From positions 93,893,501 through 93,957,500 of the forward strand of contig CP136890.1 in assembly GCA_034359265.1 (NCBI GenBank): a DNA stretch of 64,000 nucleotides, given 5' to 3'. The notes below the pieces were generated by a model, which made no database searches, had not been told where the DNA came from, and worked only from the letters and a program-made list of their open reading frames with translations. The position numbers and the translations under genes were made by a program. Positions 45,150 to 56,600 of this stretch are shown piece by piece. Each line of letters starts with the position of its first letter. The first letter of the stretch is position 1. The DNA comes from Canna indica (taxonomy: Eukaryota; Streptophyta; Magnoliopsida; Zingiberales; Cannaceae).

Positions 45150-46840
45150 ATCACGATGCAGGAGTTACTATCACTTCTAATTAAAGAATCAGTTTCAAAT
45201 ATAAAGAAGTTTCATTAAGTCATCTTTTCTTTGCGGATGATATACTATTCACTGTGAAAAGCTGTAAAAGCACTTGCCTGAAACTGAAGGAGATACTGGA
45301 ACTATACTGCAGCTATACAAATAAAAAAATTAACAGATTGAAGTCAGAAATTATCTTTCCCAATAAGGAAGGTTTATTACCAAAGAAGCATCTGGGTATA
45401 CATATTGACAGTGAAAGATTATCTCAAAACTTGCAGAATATTATTATTGATAAGGCTTCCTGTAAAATTGAAAACTGGGCAAGTAAATACATTTCTCAAG
45501 CAGGGAAGATTGTACTATTAAATTTTGTAGTCAATTCCATTCATGTTCATTCATTATCTACAACTTGGATTAATGAAAAAGTCATTAGCAAGTATACAAG
45601 TTCAGCAAGAAACTTCTTTTGAAATTCAAGTAAAAAAAAGAAATGCATCCACCTTGTCAGCTGAGAGGTTTTGACTCAATGCAAAAAGGAAGAGGGATTG
45701 GGAATTAAAGATCTTAGCATTCTAAAATACTCCTTATATGCTAATAGAATACTTTCCCTATTAAACAAAAAAGATAAGCTCCGGTCTAATTTGCTACATG
45801 CTAGAAATTTAAACTTCCATCCTTGGAATGAAAGCTATAATCCGAAGTCTTCTTGGGCATCAAAAAGCTTATTTTTAGCAATAAAGAAGCTAAGGTTAGG
45901 CCTGAAAATGAAAGTTGGTAACAACATGATGATTCTAACAGCATCAAACATATTCTGTTTGAGTGTTCTTTCGCAGATGATTTTTGGGCAAATGTGGAAT
46001 TAGCCTGCAACATCAAATTTAAATACAGAACAACCTGGTTTAATGATGATTGGTTAAAAGAGGGAGAAAATTTGGATAGGAATCCAGGTGAAGCTTTGCT
46101 AACTCTTATTGCTATAGGGTTGTGAAACCTCTGGAAGAATAGGAATGGATGGCTATTCAATGGAAAAGGATTGACAGTCAACCTTCTTCTTTACAAATCT
46201 TTGGCTTAAGTGAAAATGTCTAAATTCGTTGATATTAAAAAAGCAGTATCAAGTGACAAAATTTTTACTGATGGAAATCAACCATTCTTATACACTAATA
46301 AATTTCCTGAAACTTCTCCCAATCCTATGGATAGACCTGCTACAAAGTTAGGTACAGATAATGATAGCATTATAAGTAATTCAAGTGTGATACAATGTGA
46401 TGCAGTTTGGTTGAAAGATAATAATGATGATGGCCTTGGTTTCCAGATTCGAGATGTAAATAGCAGTTTAACTCATAAATGCTTCAGCTGCATTACTGTT
46501 TCTGATTCTCTTTCAGCTGAAATATGGGCTATTTGGTTGAGTATCATCAAAGCTAAAGCTTTAGGTATAAAGCACATTAACGTCTTCACTGATTGTCTCA
46601 GAGCAGTACACATTCTTAAGATGGATTTCAAAGTTCCATGGTTTCTTAAGGACATCATAAAGGAGATATGGAATACTCAAAATGCTTTGATTCAATTGAA
46701 TGGTCTCATCTCAGAAGAAGCTATAATAATTTTGAGGCTCATAACCTCGCGAAAGAAGGACTAATAAAAATGACTGCAAGTAATAGTTCTGAATTTAATT
46801 TTTTTTGCCTATTTACATTCATTGCAGTAATGAGGAATTA
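45150..46840 (+). mobile_element. 5'-truncated, internally deleted LINE, copy B (same family as copy A)
   Basis: It begins near the end of the reverse transcriptase with SLSHLFFADDILF (about 45215) and runs through ISQAGKIVLLNFVVNSI (about 45500) and EEGLGIKDLSILKYSLYAN (about 45690) to LGLKMKVG (about 45915). It then jumps to IKHILFECSFADDFW, which in copy A lies about 470 bases further on, so the segment between is deleted. RNase H follows (SAEIWAIWLSI near 46517, HNLAKEGLIKM near 46740) and the frame ends near 46840. Three stops stand where copy A or the family has Trp: 45620-45622, 45662-45664 and 46123-46125. Confidence 0.85.
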
Positions 46841-48160
46841 GCATCTCCTTATCGGAAAATCGCTGAAATTCAAATCTAAATTAATAATTAAATTGGAAAT
46901 TAAGTATTAAAATAATACTATATGCTGTCGTTAAAGATAGAAATTTTACGACGTCCAGAAACTACATAGTAAGGGAAGTGTAACTACGGTTTAATACTGA
47001 ACATAAAATGAAATTTATTTTAGACGAATCAATTGACCCAGGTAGACGAGGAAACTTGCATAAGAGGCTAGAAATATACTTATATTTCTAAAATTGACTA
47101 CTTATATTAGATATAAAATATAACAACTTTAAAATATACTACAAAATTTTAGAAATAACTTTTAAAAAATACCTTCCACGTGGTCAATAAAAATTTTTTA
47201 AATAAAGTTTTTTAAAATAAATATTTTTTAATATATATATATATATTAGATAAATAAATAAAGTTTTTTAAAAATATATTTTTATTTTTTTTTAAATAAT
47301 ATATAAAAAAATAATAATATTTTATTCCATGTGAGCATATCATGTCATGCAGTTAACGGAGATAACACCCAACTATAATTGAGATCGATGTCAAAGTTCA
47401 GAATGTAATTTGATATTATTTCGAGATCATGTTTAAAGTTTAAGGTGTATTTAAGTAATTATTTTATTTTTAAAAATAAAACATATTTAAAAATACATTT
47501 TGGAATATGCTCTAATTAAGCTGAGGTGACTTTTCACTAAATGTTGGATTAGATTATGGGTTGAAATGAGTATTTCTCTACCCTACGTCAGAGTTTACCT
47601 AATGCCGAGAGACAGAATCAAAAAATTAAGTAGTCTATAAATTCTTTTTCCCTTTGGCGGTGAGTGTGAGTGTGATCGATCACTTTTTAATCCCAAAAAA
47701 GTCTCTACCGACAAGTCAACTACACGGACTGACGTCTGACGATGAGAGTGAAGCAGAAGAGCATTGAAGAGTCCCTTCTAGAATCCCAGTAGTTTATAAA
47801 GCTACGTCTCCCATGCTTGGTCACATCTTCCACTTTCCCAAACACTACTCACTAACTCCTTCAACCATTTTGCTTGCTATTACCGATTAATATCGTGATT
47901 TATTAGCTATATTGGAGGGAAAAAAATAGCTCATCGAGTAATTCCTGATATAACAGTTAAGCAAAAAAAAGAAAAAGAAAAGAAAGAACTTTTCATTGGT
48001 TGATTATTAAAATCTTTATTTAGTAAATGTATGAGCGATGTAATAAGAGAAGTGCACTAATAATTTTTTTAATATTCTGTCATCTGATCTATTATTTTAT
48101 CCATTGTAATAGTGTACATCAAATAAGATATGCTCTATTAAATAATCTACTAAATTAACA
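46841..48160. other. AT-rich spacer upstream of the F-box gene
   Basis: Dominated by A and T runs, with a short TA run near 47235. No gene is recognised. The last few hundred bases are presumably distal promoter. Confidence 0.4.
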
Positions 48161-48170
48161 TTGGGCACGC

Positions 48171-48178
48171 TATATAAA
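48171..48178 (+). promoter_or_regulatory. TATA box of the F-box/kelch gene
   Basis: TATATAAA in the context GGGCACGCTATATAAAATACGCG, about 225 bases before the start codon. Transcription would start near 48200-48210. Confidence 0.55.
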
Positions 48179-48319
48179 ATACGCGTGTCGCTTGACAGGC
48201 CACATTCGAAATATCTCTTTTGTTTTCCATCCTCGGTGGAACGGAAGCAGACGTCTGATCCTCTTCCACCTGCCCTGCCCACGTACCCACTACAAATCGC
48301 CAACCCAAATCCCTCGCCT

Positions 48320-48324
<5 letters not shown>

Positions 48325-48364
<40 letters not shown>
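48325..48364. repeat. (CT)n microsatellite in the 5' leader
   Basis: About 18 consecutive CT units, 40-80 bases before the start codon. Confidence 0.9.
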
Positions 48365-48367
<3 letters not shown>

Positions 48368-48403
48368 GCCTGCAATTACTATTCCACCGAACCAATCCCC
48401 GTG

Positions 48404-49591
48404 ATGGAGGCGGAGCCGAGTGCGGTGACGCCGTGGTCGCGGCTGAGCGTGGATGTCGTCGAGCTTATCCTCTCGTACCTCCCGCTCCGCTCGGCCGTCG
48501 TCGCCAGCGCCGTCTGCAGGCAGTGGCATGCGGTAGTCTCCGACCCGGGCTTCGCCAGCCGCGCCGACTCGTCCCGGCGAAGGAGACCGTGGCTCTTCCT
48601 CTACGGACAGAACAACGTCGTTCTCCGCAAGAGCCAGGCGTTTGGCTTTGACCCGGATTCTGATGCGTGGATCGCCCTCCCGCCGTCTCCTTCCGCGATC
48701 CACGTCGACTGCTTCGCCGGAGCCGGAGGGTTCTTTTTCGCTACCACTTCCACGACCCGGCTCTGCTACGCGCCGCTCCTGCGGGGACCCTGGCGCGAGA
48801 CCTCCCCGCTCCGCTTCTCCCGCTGCAACCCCCTCGTCGGCGTATTCTCCGCCCCCGGAGGCCGGCGGCAGTTCATCGTCGTCGGGGGCGGGCGCATCGG
48901 CGGGCTCGTCGACCTCGACGATCCCCTCGCCGTTGAGATCTACGATCCGGCGTCGGACGCGTGGGAGCTCTGCGCCCCGATGCCGACGGAGTTCCTGCGA
49001 GGGAACTCGTCGCATTGGCTCACCGCCGCGCTTATTGGCAACCGTTTCTTCTTCGTGTTCGGGATCTTCTCCAGCTCCATCGCCGCCTTCGATTTAAGCC
49101 GCCGCACGTGGACCGGAGTCCAGACCCTCGGCCCGCCGGATGTGCTCTTCTCCTTCCTCCTCGCTTGCGGCGACAGGCTCATCCTCGCCGGGCTCTGCAG
49201 CAGCCCCGAGAGGCTGCCCGGCTTCGTCCTCTGGGCCGTCGACCACCTCACCATGGACTTCGTGGAGATCGGCGAGATGCCAAGAGACCTCCTCTCTTGC
49301 CTGTTCGACTCCGACGACGACGACAACAGGTTCGCCAGCCTTAAGTGCGTCGGCCTCGATGGCCTCGTCTACGTCTTCATGGAAGACCCCCACAGGGGCT
49401 TCCCGGCGTGCGTCTGCGAGATCACGCAGGGCCCATCTGCCGGCGCGGAGGCTTCCTCGGCGCCAAATCTGAGCTGTTCATGGAGAAAGGTGCCACCTTT
49501 ACCAGGTCCTGTGGATCGATTCCACAAGGTGGTAGCTTTCTGCTCCCCTGTTCCCCTAAACTCTGTGCTCGGTGGTGGTGTGGACGGTTAA
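48404..49591 (+). CDS. F-box/kelch-type protein (SCF ubiquitin ligase substrate receptor)
   Basis: An intronless frame of 395 residues. Residues about 9-50 are an F-box (WSRLSVDVVELILSYLPLRS, then CRQWHAVVSDPGF), which would bind SKP1/ASK in an SCF E3 ligase. The rest is a kelch-like beta-propeller with recurring blocks such as FDPDSDAWIALP, EIYDPASDAWELCAPMP and FDLSRRTWTGV. The start at 48404 is chosen because the F-box follows directly and the longer open frame (from 48161) covers the TATA box and CT leader. It resembles Arabidopsis At3g24760 from memory; the substrate is unknown. Coding GC is very high, unlike the AT-rich surroundings, as in many monocot single-exon genes. The minus-strand frame at 48290-49015 is a by-product of this GC bias. 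Confidence 0.9.
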   Translation: MEAEPSAVTPWSRLSVDVVELILSYLPLRSAVVASAVCRQWHAVVSDPGFASRADSSRRRRPWLFLYGQNNVVLRKSQAFGFDPDSDAWIALPPSPSAIHVDCFAGAGGFFFATTSTTRLCYAPLLRGPWRETSPLRFSRCNPLVGVFSAPGGRRQFIVVGGGRIGGLVDLDDPLAVEIYDPASDAWELCAPMPTEFLRGNSSHWLTAALIGNRFFFVFGIFSSSIAAFDLSRRTWTGVQTLGPPDVLFSFLLACGDRLILAGLCSSPERLPGFVLWAVDHLTMDFVEIGEMPRDLLSCLFDSDDDDNRFASLKCVGLDGLVYVFMEDPHRGFPACVCEITQGPSAGAEASSAPNLSCSWRKVPPLPGPVDRFHKVVAFCSPVPLNSVLGGGVDG

Positions 49592-49886
49592 GAATCCATT
49601 GTTGTTTTTTCTAGTGGGGGGGATAAATTGTGCGAATATGTGCTGACTTTGCCCTTTGTATTACTGCCAAGATTAATTACTTTTAAATTTAGGCCTACTA
49701 TTTTCTCTTAAATGAGCAAAATTGATATTCCTGTTAGAGATATTGTGTTCTAGATGAGCAGAGAGAGAGAGGGGTTAATTATAAGTATTATTTATGTACT
49801 CGATTTGAAACTCCTCATTACTTATTGCTACTGAGTTCTTTAATACACTCGAACATCATATGCCAGAAGCCAGAAGAAGAGCACCA
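49592..49886. other. 3' flank of the F-box gene up to the LINE insertion
   Basis: Probable 3' untranslated region and downstream DNA. The last 15 bases (49872-49886) are the left copy of the LINE target duplication, and the original sequence resumes at 55940. Confidence 0.5.
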
Positions 49887-49889
49887 AGG

Positions 49890-51778
49890 ATGTCGTCTCC
49901 CTCTGCTCCTGGCGCTCCCCCTGCTGAGGCCACTTCCTCTCCTGCCAGTGGTAAGCCCCCACCCTTTGCTCCCCGAGGACTTTCCTCTCGGCCCTCTGCT
50001 CCTGTCTCTTGGGCCCAAATTCTTCGTGGAGGCAACTCCACTAATCCTCAGGTAACCTCGAACCCAACTCTCAATGGCTTCCTCTGATAAGGTCCACTTC
50101 ACGCTGCAGCAACTTCTAGCGTGGAGTGAACCTTGGGAGAATAACTTGATTGAAAAATTCTTCGAAAAGCCACTACCATTGCCGGTGGTGCGCGAGTGAG
50201 CTATTCGTGTTTTCAATGTCCCTGATTTCATCTCTACCCTTGACTTAGACGAGGGCTTTTTTGTCTTTCGTTTTCGTGATCGTGATTCTTATTCCGACAT
50301 CCTCACCGGAGGACCTTATTCGCTGCGTGGGAATGTGATTCAGCTTATACCTTGGCGACCTCTTTTCCGTCCGTGGTTTGAATCTTTCTCCTCTGCCCCC
50401 CCATATGGGTTCGCTTTATCAGCTTGCCTTTGGAGTTATGGAATGTTGACTCAGTCTCCCTTATTGCTGTTGCTCTCGGTAAAGTCCTCGCGGTTGATCA
50501 TCGATCGTTCACCTTCGAGCAGGGCCGATACATCGGTGTATGTATCGAGATAAACCTCTCGCTCCTCCTCAGGCAGAGCCTATGGATCGGAGAGCCAGAG
50601 AAAGAAAATTTTCAACCTATTGCATACGAAAACCTCCCCTCTGTATGTTATGCCTGCGGCCGGATAGGTCATCGGGAGGTAGACTGCACCTCCCATCCCC
50701 CTCCGCAAGCTTCGGCTCCGAAGAACCCCCTAAACCCCCTCCTCCTACCTCGAACGCTGAAACACCAACCTCTATGAATGTTGACCCTTCCCCGCCCTCT
50801 GTTCCTTACCTCAACGTCGCTGATGAGCCTCCCTCCCCTTCGCAAGACCCTTTGCATCCCCCCTCGCTGTCTTACGGCCCTTGGGTTCAGGTGACCAGGC
50901 GGCGCCCCTCCCACCGGCAATCCCCATCCTCTGCGCGTGGAGCAAGCACGCTCCACCCCCGTGGCTCATTGCACGCATGTGCCTCCAACGAGGGCTTGGG
51001 CTCTTTCGTCGTGCAGCAAGAGGACGTGGCTCCTGCCCGTTCTGCCCCCTTTGACATCCCTGATGCCTCCTTTAATGCATCTTGCCTCTTCGAGTCTTCT
51101 CGATCCCCCTGACTTGACCCTGCGTGCCGCCCTTATGATCGAGGTCGTAGAGGTCGCGAACGTGGCATGACTCCCCGCCCATGCGATCGGGATCGCGATC
51201 GCTCACATGACGGTCACGTGGCATCCGATGTCGCTTCCGCTTTTGAGCCTGGCAAATCCTGCCACGTGCCCCCCCCTCTACCACCAATCGAACGACTGCC
51301 TCCCCTGCCATCCCTGCCTCAGCCGACGGAGCCTTAATTGCTCCCACACGCCATAATGGCGCCTCTTCGCACACCACACCTCTTGTCATTTCCCTTGTTT
51401 CGCGTGGTGCTCCCTCGAACAAGCTTGTTGCCTTCCTCTCTAAGGCAGCTGCTCATTCCCATTCTGCGCCATCTCACCCCACCTACCCTTTCTCTGCCCC
51501 TCCTGTTGGTGACTGCGTCTCCCTCTCGCTCCTTGGAACGGCTCGCGAGTGAGTTGACATTCTCCTTTGCCACTCCTCCTCCGAAGGCCATGGACGCCTC
51601 CTATGCTCTTGTTCCTGCTTCCAGTGCACCTCGTCGGACCTCGAAGCCTCCAAAGCCGCCTGAGCAGAAGAACTCCAAGCGTCTCCAACCATCGTATGTG
51701 GAACCTGAGATCCCCTCCTCCTCGACAGCTGTTGAGTCGGCTTCTACCTCGCTCGCCCTTGCAATCATTCCCAGATGA
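49890..51778 (+). pseudogene. LINE copy C ORF1 (DUF4283 / CCHC), frameshifted
   Basis: Frame 1 starts MSSPSAPGAPPAEATSSPAS and includes PVSWAQILRGG. After a shift near 50075 another frame carries KVHFTLQQLLAWSEPWENN and RVFNVPDFISTLDLDEGFFV, the DUF4283 domain. Then come ELWNVDSVSLIAVALGKVLA and the zinc knuckle CYACGRIGHREVDC (about 50650). A final frame has YGPWVQVTRRR (about 50874) and runs on, with stops, to TGA at 51776-51778. This is the RNA-binding partner of ORF2. It is GC-rich in its second half, unlike copy A. Confidence 0.8.
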
Positions 51779-54700
51779 ATTGCCTATGCTGGAACTCGAG
51801 AGGCGTGGGGCGCCGTAAGGTAAAGGAACACATCTCTTTGTTAATCCGCTCTTTTTCCATTTCACTAATCACTTTGCAGGAGACGCATCTTGACGATCGT
51901 CGCGCTTCCCGCCTCATCAAATCTCTCGGTCGGTCTTGGACTGGGGCTTCACAACATTCGGTTGGGGCCTCCGGGGGACTCATTACTACTTGGGACATCT
52001 CTGTCCTTACTGGTCAGGTTATCTCTATACAACCTCAATGCATTTCTGTTGTGGTGGGTATGAATAACTCTGAACCTTTCCTTTCCTCGAACATCTACGC
52101 GAGCACCAACCCGAATATCCGACGTGATTTTTGGAATGGTTTTTACTCTTTCGATTTCTTGAGTTTTCCTTGGATCGTTTGTGGTGATTTCAATTGCTAT
52201 CTTGATGCTAAAGAGAAGAAGGGTGGCCTCCCCTTCTGTCTCAACAAGCCTATTATGGATTTCTGAGAATTTGTTCATAATCTTGGGTTAATCGATTTGG
52301 GTTTTTATGGTGCCCTTTATACTTGGTGCAATAATAGGAATCTCCCTTCGAGAATTCATATTCGGTTAGACCGTGTTTTTTTAAACGCGGCTTGGGCCCA
52401 TTTCTATGATACTGCTAACATTAAGCATCTTAACCGTGGCATCTTGGATCACATCCCCCTTTTTTGTAATTTTGGTAATTCTAAAATCACTCAAAGCTTT
52501 TTAAGTTTCAATCGTTTTGGACTAAATACCCTGAAAGTTTTGACGTTGTCACTAATGCTTGGAATGAAGTTTGGCCAAACCTAAATTCTTTTGAAAATTT
52601 TCCAATGGGTTTAGAATTCACTCGACATGCGCTGTCTTTGTGGAACAAAAATCACCTTGGCCGACTTGAAAATTTGCTTGATGATATGAATGCTAGAATT
52701 TCTAATTTTGAACTGCTTGATGCCTCTGTTGGTTTATCTGCATATGATGAATTATTGCTTAAATCCTGCTATAATCATGCTTCTGCCCTTAGAAGGCAAA
52801 TCACAATGAAATGGTGGTGTAAAGCTAAAATTAAATGGACTCTTGAAGAAAATTATAACTCTGCTTATTTTCACCGAATTACTACTATGCGCCGTTGTAA
52901 AAATATGATTAATTCTCTAACTCTTGCTGATGGTACTATTGTGCATGAGGATAATGACCTGCTTAAGGCTTTTGTTGAGCATTACAAATCCTTTTGGGAA
53001 GCTGATAATACTTGTAATTTTAATTTCGTTAGCCTCCTGCATTTTAATTCTCTGTCTGTCTCTCAACTTGATAACCTTGTTGGCCCCTTCACTAAGAATG
53101 AGATTTGGAATGTCATTAGGTCCTTACCTAACGGCAAGAGTCCTGGCATTGACGGTTTCACTACTAAATTTTACAAGGCCTATTGGCAAATTATCTCAAT
53201 TCGTTCATGCATTGCCTTGATGTTTTTTATATCAATGCTTTCCTCCCCCTAGAATGGAACAAAACGATTTTGGCCTACATTCCCAAGTGTCCAACTCCCT
53301 CCTCAACTAAGGGCTCCAGGCCCATCGCCATTTGCAACTTGAGCTACCACATTTTAGCCAAAATTTTAGCTAACCGCATCCAATCGGTGCTGCCCCTCCT
53401 TATTTCCAACGAGCAATCTGCCTTCATAAAAGGCAGAAGCATTCCCGATAATATTTTGATTGCTCAAGAGGCGGTCCACACAATATTTGACTCCAAAGGG
53501 AAAAACCCACTTATCATGGTCAAACTTAACGTGGATAAAGCTTTCAATAAGCTTTTATGGAAAGCCATCATTTCCACCCTCTAGGCCTGCAATTTCCCCT
53601 GAAAAATTTACCCGCTGGATCCAAACTTGCCTTTCCACGATGACCTTTGTGTGCCTGGTTAACAATCATCTTTCCCTCTTATCCACTTCCAAAAGAGGCA
53701 TCCGCCAGGGAGACCCCATCTCCCCACACCTTTATGTCTTGGTGGCCCAAACTCTAACGAATTTGATTAACTAGGCCGTTGTCTAAAAAAAATTAACTCC
53801 TTTTCTCTTCAAAAACTCTGTCGTCCTCAGCCACCTGATGTTTGCTGATAACATCCTGCTGTGTTCCGGGTAAACAAGAAAAGCCTCGCCACCATTCAAA
53901 AATTCTCGAGCTTTATGCCGATCTCACTGGCCAGTCGGTGAACTATAATAAATCTGAAATCTTCTTTCCTTGAAACACTACGAGGAATGTGATAAGGGGC
54001 ATTAGTTCATCACTCCGCATGAAAGTCGGCTCATTCCGCTTCAAATACCAGGGTACCTTAATTTCCTCTAGGAGGTCACCTGCTAGCTCCTATGACTCCA
54101 TTATTGACCTTATTAAGGCTAGACTTGGCACTTGACACTTGGCACTTGGCACGCCTCCTATCTATCTCAGGCTGGCAAAATGGTCCTTATTAACTCTGTC
54201 CTGAACTCAATCCCTCTTCACTCTATGGCGGTTAGTTGGTTTCCTTAACGCTGCATAAACAAGATTGAGCAAATTATTCGTAATTTTTTTTAGTCTAGCA
54301 ATCCTGATAAAAAAGTTATTCATCACCTTAGCCGAGAGGTGGTCACCTTGCCCAAAACATCTGGCGGGCTCGGTATCCATGACTTAGGCTGCACTGGCCT
54401 AGCTCTCCAAGCTAAAAAGGTGCAAACCTACCTCAATAAGACTCCAACTCCTTGGACTAATATTGTCTCAGTCAAATACAATGACTTTCGTATGCCTTTA
54501 AATCTCAACTCCAAATGCTTTTGGAGCTGGCGCCTCTTCAGAGAGGCCTTCAAAGCCCTCAGCCTTGGTTTCCTTAAGCTTGTTAACTCGGGAACTAATA
54601 CCTCCATTCTGCTCGATAACTGGCTCTTTGAAACCCCTCTAGGCTTAAAATCAACTTTTATGAACATTGAAGTATTTGATAACTCTTCCTGTATGGATAT

Positions 54701-55780
54701 GCTTATAATTGATCAAAAGTGGAACTCTGATACTTGTATAAATGCTTTCGGCTCTGTGCTATGGGAATCCATTGGTCGGTTGAACTTGCCTTTGACACCC
54801 GATGAGGATAGATACATTTGGAGAAACGTTGCGGGGGATAGCGTTACCGCCAGCTCGGCTTTTTCATTTTTGAGAGACAATTAATGAACCAGCTCTAACC
54901 ACTGTTAACCCCTTTTGGAAGAAACTTTGGAAAATTTGCACAGCCCCTAAAGTGCGTACCTTTTGTTGGAAGCTCCTCCACAGAAGGTTACCCACTCGAT
55001 CCCGTCTTCTTTACCTTGGCCTTTCCACCTCCAACTTATGCCCTTTCTGTCTCACCTCCCCCGAAATCATTGATCACCTATTTTTTGTTTGCCCATTTGC
55101 GGCGCAGCTTTGGAACCTACTTTCCTTAAAAATTGGACTTAATTTTGCTAACTGATCCTCTTGGGAGCTAGGCGATTGGCTTGCTCCCCTGCCATCCTCC
55201 ACTTCTGCTTAGTTTGTTGCCCTAGCTGCTAACACCTGCTGGTTCATTTGGTCACAAAACGAATTGTTGTTCCAGGCTAGGCAGCCTTCTCCCCCGAGCC
55301 TAGTGATCCGCATACTTGCTTTCTATCAAAATTACTTTGAACAGATGCTACATGAGAGAAATATCAATTGCACACCTCAATTGATTAAATGGATCCCTCG
55401 ACACAAGGCACCTATAAGATAAACTGTAATGCTTCTTTTTTGAAATTTGCAGGTGGAATTGGTTTGGTTCTCCGAAATAGTGATGGAAACTATCTTTTGA
55501 TAACAAGTTCGTTCCTCGAGGGAAACTCCCCTCTCATCCTTGAAGCGTGCGTTGTTCAAGAAACTCTTCGTTTTGCCATTACGAAGGACCTTTCTTCCTT
55601 TATCATTGAATTCGATTCAAAAATCTTTGTGGATGTAATTAATAGAACTTTTCAACCTCCTTGGTCAATTTTGGGCATTTTTAGCCGATATTTTTTTTGC
55701 TTAGTTCTAAATGTAATGTAGTAGATTTCTCTTTTTATTTCCAAGAAGCAAACAAAGCTGCCCATTGAGTAGCAAACCGA
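51775..55780 (+). pseudogene. LINE copy C ORF2 (endonuclease, reverse transcriptase, RNase H), broken
   Basis: The endonuclease starts MNCLCWNSRGVG and has LQETHLDD (51880), CGDFNCYLD (52182) and LDHIPLF (52447). Reverse transcriptase shows GKSPGIDGF (53135), STKGSRPIAICNLSYH (53300), MVKLNVDKAFNKLLW (53515), IRQGDPISPHLYVL (53700) and a degraded FADN motif near 53840 where FADD is usual. zf-RVT appears as LCPFCLTSPEIIDHLFFVC (about 55040). RNase H (about 55400-55700) has the start of the fold (INCNASFLKFAGGIGLVLRN) but is cut by a stop near 55720. Stops arise from both Trp and Gln codons here. Confidence 0.85.
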
Positions 55781-55939
55781 GCACGTCTGTGTAAGGATGA
55801 GAGGATATGGTCCTCCATCCGTCCTCTAGAGCTCAAGCGTATTTTGTATGATGATATTTCTGGCCCAGGCTCTCTCGGCTTTAATCGAGTTCTTAATTTC
55901 GGAAAAAGAAGAAGAAGAAGAAGGAGAAGAAGAGCACCA

Positions 55940-56600
55940 GTGCTTTCCGTTTGGAAGTAAAATAGTAAATAATGAGATATCTGTGGCTTGTATTCCTTGC
56001 ATGAATCTTATCATCTTTCCGGGTGCATTCATTATTCCTTTTTCTCTTCCTTTTGCAATAGGGAGATAACAGAGTGGTCCAACATGCAGATGATGTGCAA
56101 CTTTCACAAAGAATCAATTGCTGTCCTAACACTATCTGGTTTTCCAGTATAAGTGCATGGCTGGTAAATGCTCAGCCAGCAGCTGCATCTGGACTTCATC
56201 TGTTGAAAGAGTCAGTGCTGGATTATGAGGCTTTCTAAGGCGACCATCTCCACTATGAATTGTTTTCTATATCATGTTCATGTGGTGGCTTTCTTTGGTG
56301 ACTCTTATAATAGTCATCAATGGTATATCCTGAGAATATCTCCTCATCTTGTAGACTAGCTTCTTGAACTCCCCCGTCTGTGGAAAAGGCTCTGTGATTG
56401 CTTATAAATTTCAAGCGAAAAGGGTAAAGCATTTCCAGAATTTAATAATATCATCTCTCTCTCTCTTGTTGCTGTTCTAAAAGCTTGGCTTACCATAATT
56501 CAATATCAATCAACTCCCACTATATCTGCACTATTATGCAAATTGATTCATACAATTCATCTCCATCTCCAGTACCTTACAGTAAACTGGCAAATATTAA
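55940..56600. other. Spacer between LINE copy C and the hAT element
   Basis: The continuation of the F-box gene's downstream DNA after the LINE. A CT tract lies near 56451-56465. No gene was recognised. Confidence 0.4.

Larger units (their letters stand above)
49887..55924 (+). mobile_element. Nearly full-length LINE (plant L1-type), copy C
   Basis: A 6.04-kb element bracketed by a 15-bp target duplication AGAAGAAGAGCACCA (49872-49886 and 55925-55939). ORF1 begins three bases inside the left end, so the 5' untranslated region is gone or was never copied. ORF1 (49890-51778) and ORF2 (51775 to about 55780) overlap at ATGA. The 3' end is a GAA-rich tail (about 55899-55924) rather than pure poly-A. 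The domain order matches copy A, but the protein sequence is clearly a different family. Several stops and frameshifts are present. Confidence 0.9.

Noticed and set aside
48290..49015. Long minus-strand frame opposite the F-box gene
   Set aside because: By-product of high third-position GC in the real gene. It reads as Arg/Glu/Gly-rich sequence without a domain and runs into the CT microsatellite.
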